Of a stretch of DNA of 20,070 nt, positions 1-7,262 are shown one piece after another. The DNA comes from a virus. How positions within the stretch are numbered: the stretch's first letter is position 1; the number at the start of each line of letters is the position of its first letter. The translations under genes were made by a program, and so were the position numbers. The stretch covers positions 1-20,070 of the IMG/VR virus record IMGVR_UViG_3300028600_000022; one strand, written 5' to 3'. The notes beneath the pieces were generated by a model. The model was given only the letters and a program-made list of their open reading frames with translations. It was not told the DNA's origin and did no database searches.

Positions 1-25
1 GGGGAAGAAGCTCGCTCGCTTTTCG
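1..25. other. cos: candidate cos (cohesive-end) site, left copy
   Basis: The first 12 bases, GGGGAAGAAGCT, are identical to the last 12 of the window. From memory, lambda's left end also begins with a 12-nt cohesive sequence starting GGG and ending CCT, followed by CGC and, shortly after, TTTTCG. Here CTCGC occupies the same positions (11-15) and TTTTCG is at 20-25. The site is about 75 bases upstream of the small terminase gene, as in lambda-type phages. Filling in 12-nt 5' overhangs would give this terminal duplication. An assembler overlap is the alternative. Confidence 0.5.
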
Positions 26-86
26 TGTTTCCGGGAGCCCAAAGTGACCGACACTAAACTACAGTCCGGACCGAGGGCCGACCCGC

Positions 87-689
87 GTGGCGCGTGAGAT
101 AGAAACCGACTTCGTAACCGACCGCGCTGGCATGGCGCAGATCTTCGGATGCTCGATCAATCACATCAACAAGCTGGTCACCCGGGGCCTGCCGCGGCGC
201 TCGCGCGGTCAGTACAGCATCCCGGAATGCGTGCAGTGGGCCATCGCTGATGCCACCACGCGCTCGGGAATCGATCCGGATGAGCTGCCAGCCGTGGTCG
301 AGGCGCGTACGCGACTGTACGTCGCACAGGAGCGCCACAAGCGGCTGGAGACGCGGCGCCTGGAGGGCGAGCTAATCGAGCACGACGAGGTGCGCAGCTC
401 GCTACTCTCGCTCGCGCACGTGCTCGTGGGCTCGCTGGAGGGCCTGCCCGTGCGCCTGGCTCAAGATTTCGCCAACGCCCGCACGACCGCGGAAGCCGCG
501 GCCATACTCAGGGAGCATTGTGTTGCTGCACGACAGGAGCTTGCAAAGCGAGTCGCCGCACTGGGCGCGCCTATGGAGTCTGACGGCGAGGTTAATCGAG
601 CCGCCGCCGATCAGGAGCGCGGCGGCGTGGGCGGACGCCGAGCGCGTCGAGCCGCCGGAGAGTCCGCGCCCGGGCCGGTGGTCAACTGA
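87..689 (+). CDS. terminase small subunit (Nu1-like)
   Basis: A 200-aa protein expected to recognise the packaging site and recruit the large terminase. Residues 16-36 form a helix-turn-helix (AQIFGCSINHINKLVTRGL) like the winged-helix head of lambda Nu1-type small subunits, followed by a charged helical stretch around 66-110. Length is near that of lambda Nu1 (181 aa). The GTG start has GAGGG at 73-77, and the frame is closed upstream by TGA at 45-47. Position directly before a GpA-type large subunit supports the call. The last 57 codons overlap the large-subunit frame by 170 nt, and this tail (residues 145-200) is rich in Arg, Ala and Gly, so its end may be less constrained. Confidence 0.85.
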   Translation: MAREIETDFVTDRAGMAQIFGCSINHINKLVTRGLPRRSRGQYSIPECVQWAIADATTRSGIDPDELPAVVEARTRLYVAQERHKRLETRRLEGELIEHDEVRSSLLSLAHVLVGSLEGLPVRLAQDFANARTTAEAAAILREHCVAARQELAKRVAALGAPMESDGEVNRAAADQERGGVGGRRARRAAGESAPGPVVN

Positions 690-2427
690 TTACACGCCGT
701 ACTTCCGGCCAATCCTCGAAGCGGCGTCGGATCCCAGGACGCGCCAGATCACCGCGATCACCGCGAGCCAGCTCGGCAAGACTGCGAGTCTTTTGTCGCT
801 GATAGGCCATCGCTTCGCGGACGGTCCGCGGGTGCCGACGCTGTTCGTGCTGCCGACTCAAAAGCTCGCCGGCTCGATGAGCGCGGATCGGGTGTCGCGG
901 CTGCTGCGCGAGTGCGACGCGCTCGATGAGATCCACGCCAAAGGCAAGGCGGATTCCAAGTTTGAAAAGTGGCTTGGCGGCGTGCCGCTGCGCTTCGCCT
1001 GGGCGGGCTCGGCGACCGAGCTGGCCGCACATCCGTGCGGCCTGGTACTGATCGACGAGCTGGATCGCATGGGGCGCGACGTCTCTGGCGAGGGCGACCC
1101 GGTGACGCTGGCAAAGGCGCGCACAAAGAATTACCCCGCGCCCCTGGTCGTGGTGACCAGCTCGCCGACCATCGAGGACGCGAGCCCGATACAGCAGCTA
1201 TTCGACCAGGGCTCGATGGAGATCTGGGAATGGCCGTGCCCGCATTGCGAGGAGTATCACAGGCCGTTGACGATGTACCTTCACTGGCCGGAAGGGTCGA
1301 CACCGGACCGGGCGGAGCTGGAGGCGCTCTACCATTGCCCGCACTGCGGGGCCGTGATCGACGACGTCCAAAAGGGCGAGATGATCCCGCGCGGGCGGTT
1401 CCGGGTTTACAGGCGCGACCCGGATGGAGACTACGTGCCCGACACCATGGAGCTCGCCGACTACCGACACCGGTCGTTCTGGGTGTCGGGCTTCGCGTCG
1501 CCGTGGGTCACGTTCCGGGAGCTGGCGCGCGAGCTGTGCGCGGCCTACCGGACCCGCGAGCCTGAAACCATCCAGGCGTGCCTGAACACGTACAGCGGCG
1601 AGCTGTGGCGCGTGCGTGGCGATGCACCGGACTGGCAGGAAGTGAGCCAGCACCGCGGCGACTACAACCTGGGTGAGATCCCATTCGGCGTGCAGCGAGT
1701 GACCGTCGGCGCCGACGTGCAGCAGGACCGGATTTACTACGTGGTGCGCGGCTGGGGCGCGCAGAACGGACCGAATGAATCGTGGCTGATTGACCATGGC
1801 GAGGTGCTCGGGCGGACCGATCTCGACGATGTGTGGGTTAGCTTCGGGCAGATCCTGCGCCGGCACGAGCTGCGGGTGAATCGGGCGCTGATTGATAGCG
1901 GGTACAAGCCGGGCTCGGACTTTTTCAAGCGACCCGACCACGCGGTGTACACGTTCTGCCGGCGGATGCAGCCGATCGCGTTTCCGAGCAAGGGGTACGA
2001 GAGCCGCGAGAAGCCTGTCGACACCGGTTTGATCGACGTGTCGGCGGGCGGCGTGACCATCAAGAACGGGGTGCTGTTGTTCCGGATTGATACCGGGTAT
2101 TTCAAGTCGTGGCTGTACAGCAGGGCTTCGCAGGGCGCCGAGGACGAGCCCGATCTGTGGCATTTGCCACGGGACGTCACCGAGGACTACATGCGCCAGG
2201 TGGTCGCCGAGGAGCTGGTGCGCAAGGCGAGCGGTCACATGGTCTGGATCGCGCGGCGCTCAAGACCGAATCATTACCTGGACTGTGAGACGCTGGCGAC
2301 GGCGGCGGCGCACTCGCTGAACACGTACACGCTCGGGCCGCTGAAAAAGGTCGAGAGCGCCGGGGCGGCACCGATCAAGCCAGCGCCACGGCGACCATCG
2401 GGGCGATTCACTCGGAGGCAGTTGTAA
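520..2427 (+). CDS. terminase large subunit (lambda GpA family)
   Basis: The ATP-driven packaging motor and nuclease that cuts concatemers and fills proheads; 635 aa, close to lambda gpA (641). The conserved GpA opening WADAERVEPPESPRPGRW lies at 37-54. A deviant Walker A, TASQLGKT, is at 81-88; Walker B LVLIDE at 175-180; a VVTSSPT motif at 211-217. Two CPHC pairs (240-243 and 273-276) form a probable zinc finger. The nuclease region has GADVQQDR (397-404, aligning with lambda AGIDSQLDR), LIDSG (457-461) and YLDC (586-589). The GTG start at 520 has AGGGAG at 510-515 and lies inside the small-subunit gene. A later start would shorten the overlap, but the conserved region from about nt 628 must be translated. 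Confidence 0.95.
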   Translation: MLLHDRSLQSESPHWARLWSLTARLIEPPPIRSAAAWADAERVEPPESPRPGRWSTDYTPYFRPILEAASDPRTRQITAITASQLGKTASLLSLIGHRFADGPRVPTLFVLPTQKLAGSMSADRVSRLLRECDALDEIHAKGKADSKFEKWLGGVPLRFAWAGSATELAAHPCGLVLIDELDRMGRDVSGEGDPVTLAKARTKNYPAPLVVVTSSPTIEDASPIQQLFDQGSMEIWEWPCPHCEEYHRPLTMYLHWPEGSTPDRAELEALYHCPHCGAVIDDVQKGEMIPRGRFRVYRRDPDGDYVPDTMELADYRHRSFWVSGFASPWVTFRELARELCAAYRTREPETIQACLNTYSGELWRVRGDAPDWQEVSQHRGDYNLGEIPFGVQRVTVGADVQQDRIYYVVRGWGAQNGPNESWLIDHGEVLGRTDLDDVWVSFGQILRRHELRVNRALIDSGYKPGSDFFKRPDHAVYTFCRRMQPIAFPSKGYESREKPVDTGLIDVSAGGVTIKNGVLLFRIDTGYFKSWLYSRASQGAEDEPDLWHLPRDVTEDYMRQVVAEELVRKASGHMVWIARRSRPNHYLDCETLATAAAHSLNTYTLGPLKKVESAGAAPIKPAPRRPSGRFTRRQL

Positions 2428-2431
2428 GGCT

Positions 2432-2587
2432 ATGGAAAAGTGGTTATTTCCTGAGCATTTTAGTCAACGCCAATTGGCACATATAGCCCGCTGTAAACGG
2501 CAAAACTTTTGGTGGAAGGTTGTTTCTGTCGGGGTCGCTTACGGCTTCCTCATAAGCGCGATCATGTGGGCCATCATCAAGTTATAG
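2432..2587 (+). CDS. small single-pass membrane protein, moron-like
   Basis: A 51-aa ORF starting four bases after the large terminase stop. Residues 1-26 are charged and aromatic (MEKWLFPEHFSQRQLAH at the start), then one hydrophobic helix spans about 28-49. I do not recognise a family. By my count 72 of 156 bases are G or C (46%), well below the flanking genes; for example, 41 of 60 bases at 1021-1080 are G or C. It sits between two conserved head genes and is followed by a strong hairpin, the usual form of a phage moron. Possible roles are a holin-like peptide or a host-membrane or exclusion protein; the sequence does not decide. SD-like GGAGG is at 2414-2418, rather far from ATG. Confidence 0.5.
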   Translation: MEKWLFPEHFSQRQLAHIARCKRQNFWWKVVSVGVAYGFLISAIMWAIIKL

Positions 2588-2593
2588 GGTCGA

Positions 2594-2614
2594 GGAGGGG
2601 CTTTGCGCCCCTCC
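2594..2614 (+). terminator. strong hairpin 1 of 3, possible terminator without U-tract
   Basis: GGAGGGGC (2594-2601) pairs perfectly with GCCCCTCC (2607-2614) across a TTTGC loop. Two further pairs form beyond one mismatch (2591-2592 with 2616-2617). No T-run follows, so intrinsic termination would be weak; a processing or stabilising hairpin is equally possible. Confidence 0.45.
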
Positions 2615-2630
2615 CCGTGCAGGTGGCCTG

Positions 2631-2650
2631 GCAATCCCGGTCCGGATTGC
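2631..2650 (+). other. hairpin 2 of 3
   Basis: GCAATCC (2631-2637) pairs with GGATTGC (2644-2650) around a six-base CGGTCC loop. It lies in the noncoding gap between the small membrane gene and the gpW-like gene, between two other hairpins. Confidence 0.45.
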
Positions 2651-2661
2651 ACGAAACGGCT

Positions 2662-2699
2662 GGAACCTCAACTGCGCTGGATCTGCAGTTGAGAGTTCC
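2662..2699 (+). promoter_or_regulatory. long hairpin 3 of 3, just upstream of the gpW-like start
   Basis: GGAACCTCAACTGC (2662-2675) pairs with GCAGTTGAG, one bulged A, then GTTCC (2685-2699): 14 base pairs and a nine-base loop GCTGGATCT. It ends 12 bases before the ATG at 2712. That gene has no good Shine-Dalgarno sequence, so the stem may control its translation or mark an RNA-processing site. Confidence 0.5.
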
Positions 2700-2711
2700 T
2701 ATCATCGGCGC

Positions 2712-2957
2712 ATGGCTGCGACAACGGGTGTCAACAATCAGGCGGACGCGCAGACGCGCTTGCAGCTCTGGCTGAATGCCGAGGAGGCGGTCAGCTCAGG
2801 GCAGGCGTACGCGATAGGTAATAGGTCGCTGACCCGCGCGAACCTGTCCGAAATCACGGAGCGGATAGGCTACTGGCAGCGCCAGGTGCAGGCCTTCCGC
2901 GGTCAAGCCGCGGGCGCGAAAGCTCCGGGCGTGAGGGTTGTCAAGTGGGTGGGCTGA
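2712..2957 (+). CDS. gpW-like head-tail joining protein (DUF6148-like)
   Basis: An 81-aa helical protein expected to sit on the portal ring and seal the filled head. The segment LNAEEAVSSGQAYAIGNRSL (residues 21-40), then an ITERIGYWQRQV helix, matches the two-helix and hairpin pattern I associate with small gpW or DUF6148-type proteins (lambda gpW is 68 aa). It lies between terminase and portal, the same order as lambda A-W-B. It overlaps the portal gene by 13 nt. No convincing Shine-Dalgarno precedes the ATG; instead a 14-bp hairpin ends 12 bases upstream. Confidence 0.7.
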   Translation: MAATTGVNNQADAQTRLQLWLNAEEAVSSGQAYAIGNRSLTRANLSEITERIGYWQRQVQAFRGQAAGAKAPGVRVVKWVG

Positions 2958-4396
2958 TTGCCGCACTGGCTCCGCGCTGGCACCTCAAGCGAGAGCTTGC
3001 GCGCCTGGCGGTCAAGCGGCTCTACCAAGCCGCGCAGCCGTCGAACGCGCGCCGCACGCCGACCGACTGGCGCTCTGGCGATGCTGTGATGGACCAGGCG
3101 CGGGCGAAGCTGCGGCAATGGTCCAGGCACCTCGACGAGAATCACGATCTCTCGCACAGCATCCTGGATACCCTTTCATACCAGTCGAGCCAGGTGACCA
3201 TCGCGCCGCGGGTTATGCTGCGCAACGGTGACCCGGCGGAAACGGTGAACGACGATCTGCGCGCGGCGTGGCTCGACTTCCGGGACGCGCTCGACTCGTC
3301 AGGCCTGATGCCGTGGTGCGTGCTGTCGAGCGTCACGGCGCGAACCTGGCTGCGCGATGGCGAGGCGTTCGCGCAACACGTGCTTGGGGCTGACGTCGCC
3401 TATCCGACCGCGTTGCCTTACATGCTCGAAGTGCACGAGCCCGATCTGGTGCCGTTTGACCTGATCCAGTCGAACCCGAAAATCATCCATGGGGTCGAGG
3501 TCAACCGATTCGGGCGCCCGCTGGCGTATCACCTGTACCGCGAGCACCCGGGGAACAATCTTCGATCCGCTGCCATTTCCACGGGCACCGTGCGGGTGCC
3601 CGCCGAGCAGATGACGCACCTCGCGCAGCGCTCAAGGCTGGGCCAGCACCGCGGCGCAAGCGTGCTGGCGTCGGCGATCACTCGGCTCGCTGACATCTCG
3701 GATTACGAGGAAAGCGAACAACTGGCCGCGAAGGTCGCAAGCTCTTTGTGCGCGGCGATCACGCGGGGTGCTGATTTCACGAGCACTAGCACTACCCTCG
3801 ACACGGACTCGGGCGAGCGGCCGCTGGAGCTGCAAGGCGGGATGATTTTCGACAACCTGATGCCGGGCGAGAAAATCGAAGTGCTCGACACGAACCGGCC
3901 GAATACCGGTCTCGGCGACTTCCGGCGTGCCATGCTGCGCGCGGCCACGGCCGGGATCGGCGTGAGCTACTCGACCGCGACCCACGATTACGACGGAACG
4001 TACAGCTCACAGCGACAGGAGCTGGTCGAGATACGGCAAACGTACGACTTCCTGCGCGAGCACTACCGCGCCGCGTTCCTCAAACCCGTATGGCAACGTT
4101 TCGTGCAGGCGGTGCAGCTCGGCGACCTGGTGACGCTGACCCGTGGCGATCCGAAAACACTGTTCGACTTCGATACAACGCCGCCGCCAGCGCCCTGGAT
4201 TGACCCGGCCAAAGAGGCGAAAGCGGATGAAACGTCGATCCGCGCGGGCATCGAGTCGCGTCACGGAATTATCCGCAAGCGAGGCGGCGATCCTCAACGC
4301 GTTGATGATGAGCGTGAGAGCGACGCGCCCGAACCAGTCGTGACGCCGGCCGCCGCCGACGATCCGCCACAATTAGAGGTCGTGTCCAATGTATAG
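2945..4396 (+). CDS. portal protein (lambda gpB family)
   Basis: A 483-aa dodecameric portal forming the DNA channel at one head vertex. The N-terminus (RRTPTDWRSGDAVMDQARAK, about 36-55) and HLDENHDLSHSILDTLSYQS (62-81) match the lambda portal family opening. Further typical stretches are the RTWLRDGEAFAQHV core and the region with AATAGIGVSYSTATHDYDGT followed by SSQRQEL. The GTG start has GAGGG at 2933-2937 with 7-nt spacing. It overlaps gpW by 13 nt and the protease-capsid gene by 8 nt. The C-terminus is an acidic, Pro/Ala-rich tail, as is usual. It is slightly shorter than lambda gpB (533 aa). Confidence 0.93.
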   Translation: MGGLIAALAPRWHLKRELARLAVKRLYQAAQPSNARRTPTDWRSGDAVMDQARAKLRQWSRHLDENHDLSHSILDTLSYQSSQVTIAPRVMLRNGDPAETVNDDLRAAWLDFRDALDSSGLMPWCVLSSVTARTWLRDGEAFAQHVLGADVAYPTALPYMLEVHEPDLVPFDLIQSNPKIIHGVEVNRFGRPLAYHLYREHPGNNLRSAAISTGTVRVPAEQMTHLAQRSRLGQHRGASVLASAITRLADISDYEESEQLAAKVASSLCAAITRGADFTSTSTTLDTDSGERPLELQGGMIFDNLMPGEKIEVLDTNRPNTGLGDFRRAMLRAATAGIGVSYSTATHDYDGTYSSQRQELVEIRQTYDFLREHYRAAFLKPVWQRFVQAVQLGDLVTLTRGDPKTLFDFDTTPPPAPWIDPAKEAKADETSIRAGIESRHGIIRKRGGDPQRVDDERESDAPEPVVTPAAADDPPQLEVVSNV

Positions 4397-6263
4397 CGCA
4401 CCCGGAATGAATGAGGTCCTGCGCGAAGCGAACACCGTGACCGTCACGGATCACCGTGAGCTGGTCGCGACCCTGGAACGGTCGATGATCGACACGGAAG
4501 AACGCACCGTGCCGGTGACCATCAGTACTGCCGCGGCGCTGCCCGGCCCGTCCGGGATGCTCGAAGTACTACGGCACGACAGCGACTCGATCGATTTCTC
4601 CCGCGCTGAGAACGGATTGCCGTTGCAAGTGGCGCACGACTCGCGGACGCTGCCGGTGGGGCGCGTGGAGCGGCTGCACCTGGTCGGATCGAAGCTGCGC
4701 GGTGTGGCCCGATTTTCCAGATCCGCGCGCGGTAGCGAGGCCTGGCAGGACGTGGTTGACGGGATCCTGTGCGACGTCAGCATCGGCGCGCAGGTAGCGC
4801 GGAACAGTTGGTTACAGGAGGGGGAGACGCTTTTTGCAACGCGTTGGACTCCTTATGAGGTTTCACTGGTCGCGAGCGGGGCTGATCCCGGCGCGGGCAT
4901 CAATCGGGAGCATGAGAAAATGAACGAACCCACGAATGGGACCGGTGGCACCGGCAATGCGGAAAACACCGGAGAGGCGATCGCCGCACTGTTCGCGGGG
5001 CTCGATGGCGAACAGTGGCTGACCATGGAGCGCGACGCGCTGCGCGCTGGCGACAGTGTCGACCAAGTGCGAACCCGGGTGCTCGATGCGCTGAAGGCGG
5101 ATGCGGCGCCGCGCACCTCGCGCGACACCGTCGACATCGTCGCGGGCGCGGATTCCATGGAGAAGTGGACTGATCAGTGCGAGCGCGCACTGGATGTGAA
5201 GCTCGGGCTTCGCAAGTACGACCGCACCGAGATGCAGTCGAACGAGCTGTCCGGCATGACGTTCCGCGAGATGGCACGCGACTACCTGCGCCAGCGTGGG
5301 CTGTCGAGCACCGGTCTAAACGCTGAGAAGCTGATTTCTCGCGCGCTGAGTGTGCCGGCGCTGGTGCGGTCAAACTTCGCGCACAGCACGTCGGACTTCG
5401 CGAATCTGCTCGGCAGCTCGGCAGAGAAGGCGCTTAGCGCCGGATACACCGAGGCGCCGGAGACGTACGCGGCGTGGACTCGTAACGTGAACATGGCGAA
5501 TTTCAGGCAACATACGTTCACTAACCTTTCGCTGTTCGGCGATCTCTCACAGGTGCGACAGCTGGAGGAGTACAAGTCGGGGACGTTCAGCGACCGCGCA
5601 GAGACGGCGACGCTCGCGACCTATGGCAAGCTGTTCGGGATCGCGCGCCAGGCGCTGATCAACGATGATCTAAACGCCATGGTGGACGTGCCGAGAAAGA
5701 TGGGCCGCGCCGCGGCGCGTCAGGTGGGCGACTTGGTTTACAGCATCATCACAACCGACGCGGTGCTCAGCGACCAGGCGGGCGCGACGCTGTTCAACAC
5801 GACGGACGGCACGCTTGCCGCATCGGCCACGGTCATTGACACGGCGAACATGAGCATCGCGCGTACCGCACTGCGCACGCGCACCGATCCGAGTGGTGCC
5901 ACGCTCAACGTGCAACCGGCGTATCTGCTGGTTCCTGCTGCTATCGAGACGGTCGCGCAAGTGTTCCTTGCGACCGCGCAGGCGCCCGGCGGGAGCAATA
6001 ACGACGTCAACGTGTTCGCCAATTCGATGCAGCTCGTGGTCGAGCCGCGGCTGGACGCTGACGATGTAAACGCTTGGTATGTCATGGGTGCGCCAGGCGG
6101 CGAGGTAGAGACCGTTGTGGTCGGATGGCTCGATGGGCGACAGGAGCCGTTCTTAGAACAGGAAGAAGGATTCACGGTCGACGGGATGCGGTACAAGGTG
6201 CGAATAGACTGCACCGCGGCTGCGCTCGATTGGCGCGGCATGTATCAAAACGCGGGAGCTTGA
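4389..6263 (+). CDS. prohead protease / major capsid protein fusion
   Basis: A 624-aa polyprotein. Residues about 40-172 are an HK97-type (U35) prohead protease: VAHDSRTLPVGRV carries the likely catalytic His83, and DVSIG carries Ser131, with YEVSLVASGADPGAGI at 156-171 typical of the family. Residues about 178-330 are a charged scaffold-like delta domain, and about 330-624 are the capsid protein, with a Mu gpT-like or HK97-fold look. The protease would act inside the prohead, removing scaffold and itself. ATG has AGAGG at 4375-4379. An in-frame ATG at 4920 (Met178) with its own GGAG would make a protease-free 447-aa scaffold-capsid form. Family and domain limits are from memory. Confidence 0.9.
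   Translation: MYSAPGMNEVLREANTVTVTDHRELVATLERSMIDTEERTVPVTISTAAALPGPSGMLEVLRHDSDSIDFSRAENGLPLQVAHDSRTLPVGRVERLHLVGSKLRGVARFSRSARGSEAWQDVVDGILCDVSIGAQVARNSWLQEGETLFATRWTPYEVSLVASGADPGAGINREHEKMNEPTNGTGGTGNAENTGEAIAALFAGLDGEQWLTMERDALRAGDSVDQVRTRVLDALKADAAPRTSRDTVDIVAGADSMEKWTDQCERALDVKLGLRKYDRTEMQSNELSGMTFREMARDYLRQRGLSSTGLNAEKLISRALSVPALVRSNFAHSTSDFANLLGSSAEKALSAGYTEAPETYAAWTRNVNMANFRQHTFTNLSLFGDLSQVRQLEEYKSGTFSDRAETATLATYGKLFGIARQALINDDLNAMVDVPRKMGRAAARQVGDLVYSIITTDAVLSDQAGATLFNTTDGTLAASATVIDTANMSIARTALRTRTDPSGATLNVQPAYLLVPAAIETVAQVFLATAQAPGGSNNDVNVFANSMQLVVEPRLDADDVNAWYVMGAPGGEVETVVVGWLDGRQEPFLEQEEGFTVDGMRYKVRIDCTAAALDWRGMYQNAGA
4907..4922 (+). promoter_or_regulatory. internal ribosome binding site and start for protease-free capsid form
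   Basis: GGAG at 4907-4910 is nine bases upstream of an in-frame ATG at 4920-4922 (Met178 of the fusion), exactly at the protease/scaffold boundary. Lambda uses a nested in-frame start (C/Nu3) for a similar purpose. Initiation here is inferred. Confidence 0.5.
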
Positions 6264-6266
6264 ATC

Positions 6267-6629
6267 ATGGCAACGAATTTTCAGCAAAACGGCGCCACCA
6301 TCAACTACACCGCTGCTGCGGCCGTCACGAGCGGGGACTTTATCGCGCTTCCGGCCGCAGGTACGGGGATGAAGATGGTCGGCGTCGCGACGGTGAGCGG
6401 TGTCACCGGAGACGTGATTCCGTTGATGACGGAAGGCGTTTTCACGGTCTCGACGAAGGTCGCGGCGGCGGGCGCCTGGGTGATCGGTGATGACATCTAT
6501 TTGACCGCCACCGGGGACTTCACCGAGACCGCGACGTCCAACGGATACGCGGGCGTCGCCTGGGAAGCGGCGGCGACTTCGGCGACCACGGGCGTGGTGC
6601 GGATCAACTTCGGCGGCGACCCGCGGTAA
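6267..6629 (+). CDS. capsid cement/decoration protein (DUF2190-like)
   Basis: A 120-aa, Ala/Thr/Gly/Val-rich beta protein in the lambda gpD position, expected to stabilise the expanded capsid. The N-terminus MATNFQQNGATINYTAAAAV, the central VGVATVSGVTGDVIPLMTEG and the closing VRINFGG resemble DUF2190 proteins, which typically follow prohead protease or capsid genes. SD GGGAG is at 6254-6258, 8 nt before ATG, and only three bases separate it from the capsid stop. It is followed by a terminator, so it probably closes the head transcription unit. Confidence 0.8.
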   Translation: MATNFQQNGATINYTAAAAVTSGDFIALPAAGTGMKMVGVATVSGVTGDVIPLMTEGVFTVSTKVAAAGAWVIGDDIYLTATGDFTETATSNGYAGVAWEAAATSATTGVVRINFGGDPR

Positions 6630-6653
6630 TACCCCTCCCCCGTAGGGAGCTTG

Positions 6654-6682
6654 TGACCGCCCCGCGCGGGCGGTCATTCTTT
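6654..6682 (+). terminator. rho-independent terminator
   Basis: TGACCGCCC (6654-6662) pairs perfectly with GGGCGGTCA (6668-6676) around CGCGC, followed by TTCTTT (6677-6682). It lies between the capsid cement gene and the next gene, whose AAGGGAG ribosome site begins at 6683. Probably partial, to limit readthrough from head into downstream genes. Confidence 0.75.
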
Positions 6683-6696
6683 AAGGGAGATGAAAC

Positions 6697-7146
6697 ATGG
6701 CACAGGGTGACGTCACCGTATACGACGCCGCGATTTCGGAGTGGTTGCAGGGGAACCTGGGCGATCTCGCTGCCGATGACATTCGGATCGCGTTCACGAC
6801 AAGCACGTTCACGCCCGTTGCGACTGACGCGCTTCCGTACTACACCGGGGGATCGGGAACCACGGCGATCAGCAACGAGACAACCGGCGGGGTGATCAGC
6901 GCGGGCGGTTACGTGTTCACCACCGAGGCGGTCAACGGGATCACCGGGGGCGCGAATTTCGACACCGAGGACATCTCGATTGCGGCGAACGGGGCGAACC
7001 CGTCCGCGGTGCGTTGGGGGTTCCTGTACAACAACACGCTGGCCACGAATCGCGGTTTCGCGTTCCTTGACTTCGGGACCGATCAGAGCTTTGTGTCGGG
7101 TTTCACCATCACGATCAATTCGGGTGGCTGGTTCACGATAACTTGA
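6697..7146 (+). CDS. probable virion protein, function unknown
   Basis: A 149-aa protein rich in Thr, Gly, Ala and Asn, with an N-terminal helix (YDAAISEWLQGNL) and then beta-type sequence ending GFTITINSGGWFTIT. The layout (short helix; DDIRIAFTTSTFTP; a Gly-rich middle; WGFLYNNT; FLDFG; a final strand) resembles small conserved phage structural proteins encoded between head and tail genes, but I cannot name a family. AAGGGAG at 6683-6689 gives a good start. It is the first gene after the terminator, and its stop overlaps the TTG start of the lipoprotein gene (TTGA). Confidence 0.75.
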   Translation: MAQGDVTVYDAAISEWLQGNLGDLAADDIRIAFTTSTFTPVATDALPYYTGGSGTTAISNETTGGVISAGGYVFTTEAVNGITGGANFDTEDISIAANGANPSAVRWGFLYNNTLATNRGFAFLDFGTDQSFVSGFTITINSGGWFTIT

Positions 7147-7250
7147 GACGTTGCGCGCCGATCTTCGCGCTGGGTGTGGCGGTGGGAATGGTTTTGCTTT
7201 CTATCCTCCAGGCGTGCGCCGATCTCTCGATCGCTACGCTGTTCAAATGA
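7143..7250 (+). CDS. very small lipoprotein
   Basis: A 35-aa ORF starting with TTG that overlaps the previous stop (TTGA at 7143-7146), so probably translationally coupled. MRRC begins it; a hydrophobic core spans about 7-22; LQAC at 22-25 is a lipobox with Cys25 as the acylation site. The mature peptide would be only 11 residues (CADLSIATLFK). Gln at -2 is less usual but tolerated. Candidates are a short outer-membrane spanin-like or lysis lipopeptide, or a superinfection-exclusion lipoprotein; none can be chosen from sequence. The gene after it has a clear AAGGAG at 7251-7256. Confidence 0.55.
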   Translation: MRRCAPIFALGVAVGMVLLSILQACADLSIATLFK

Positions 7251-7262
7251 AAGGAGTGCCGA

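Noticed and set aside
1-86. Promoter upstream of the terminase genes
   Set aside because: I could not find a convincing -35/-10 pair; none is claimed here or elsewhere.
1198-2238. 346-aa minus-strand frame opposite the large terminase
   Set aside because: The + strand gene has unmistakable terminase motifs throughout, and the antisense product is an Arg/His/Pro-rich shadow.
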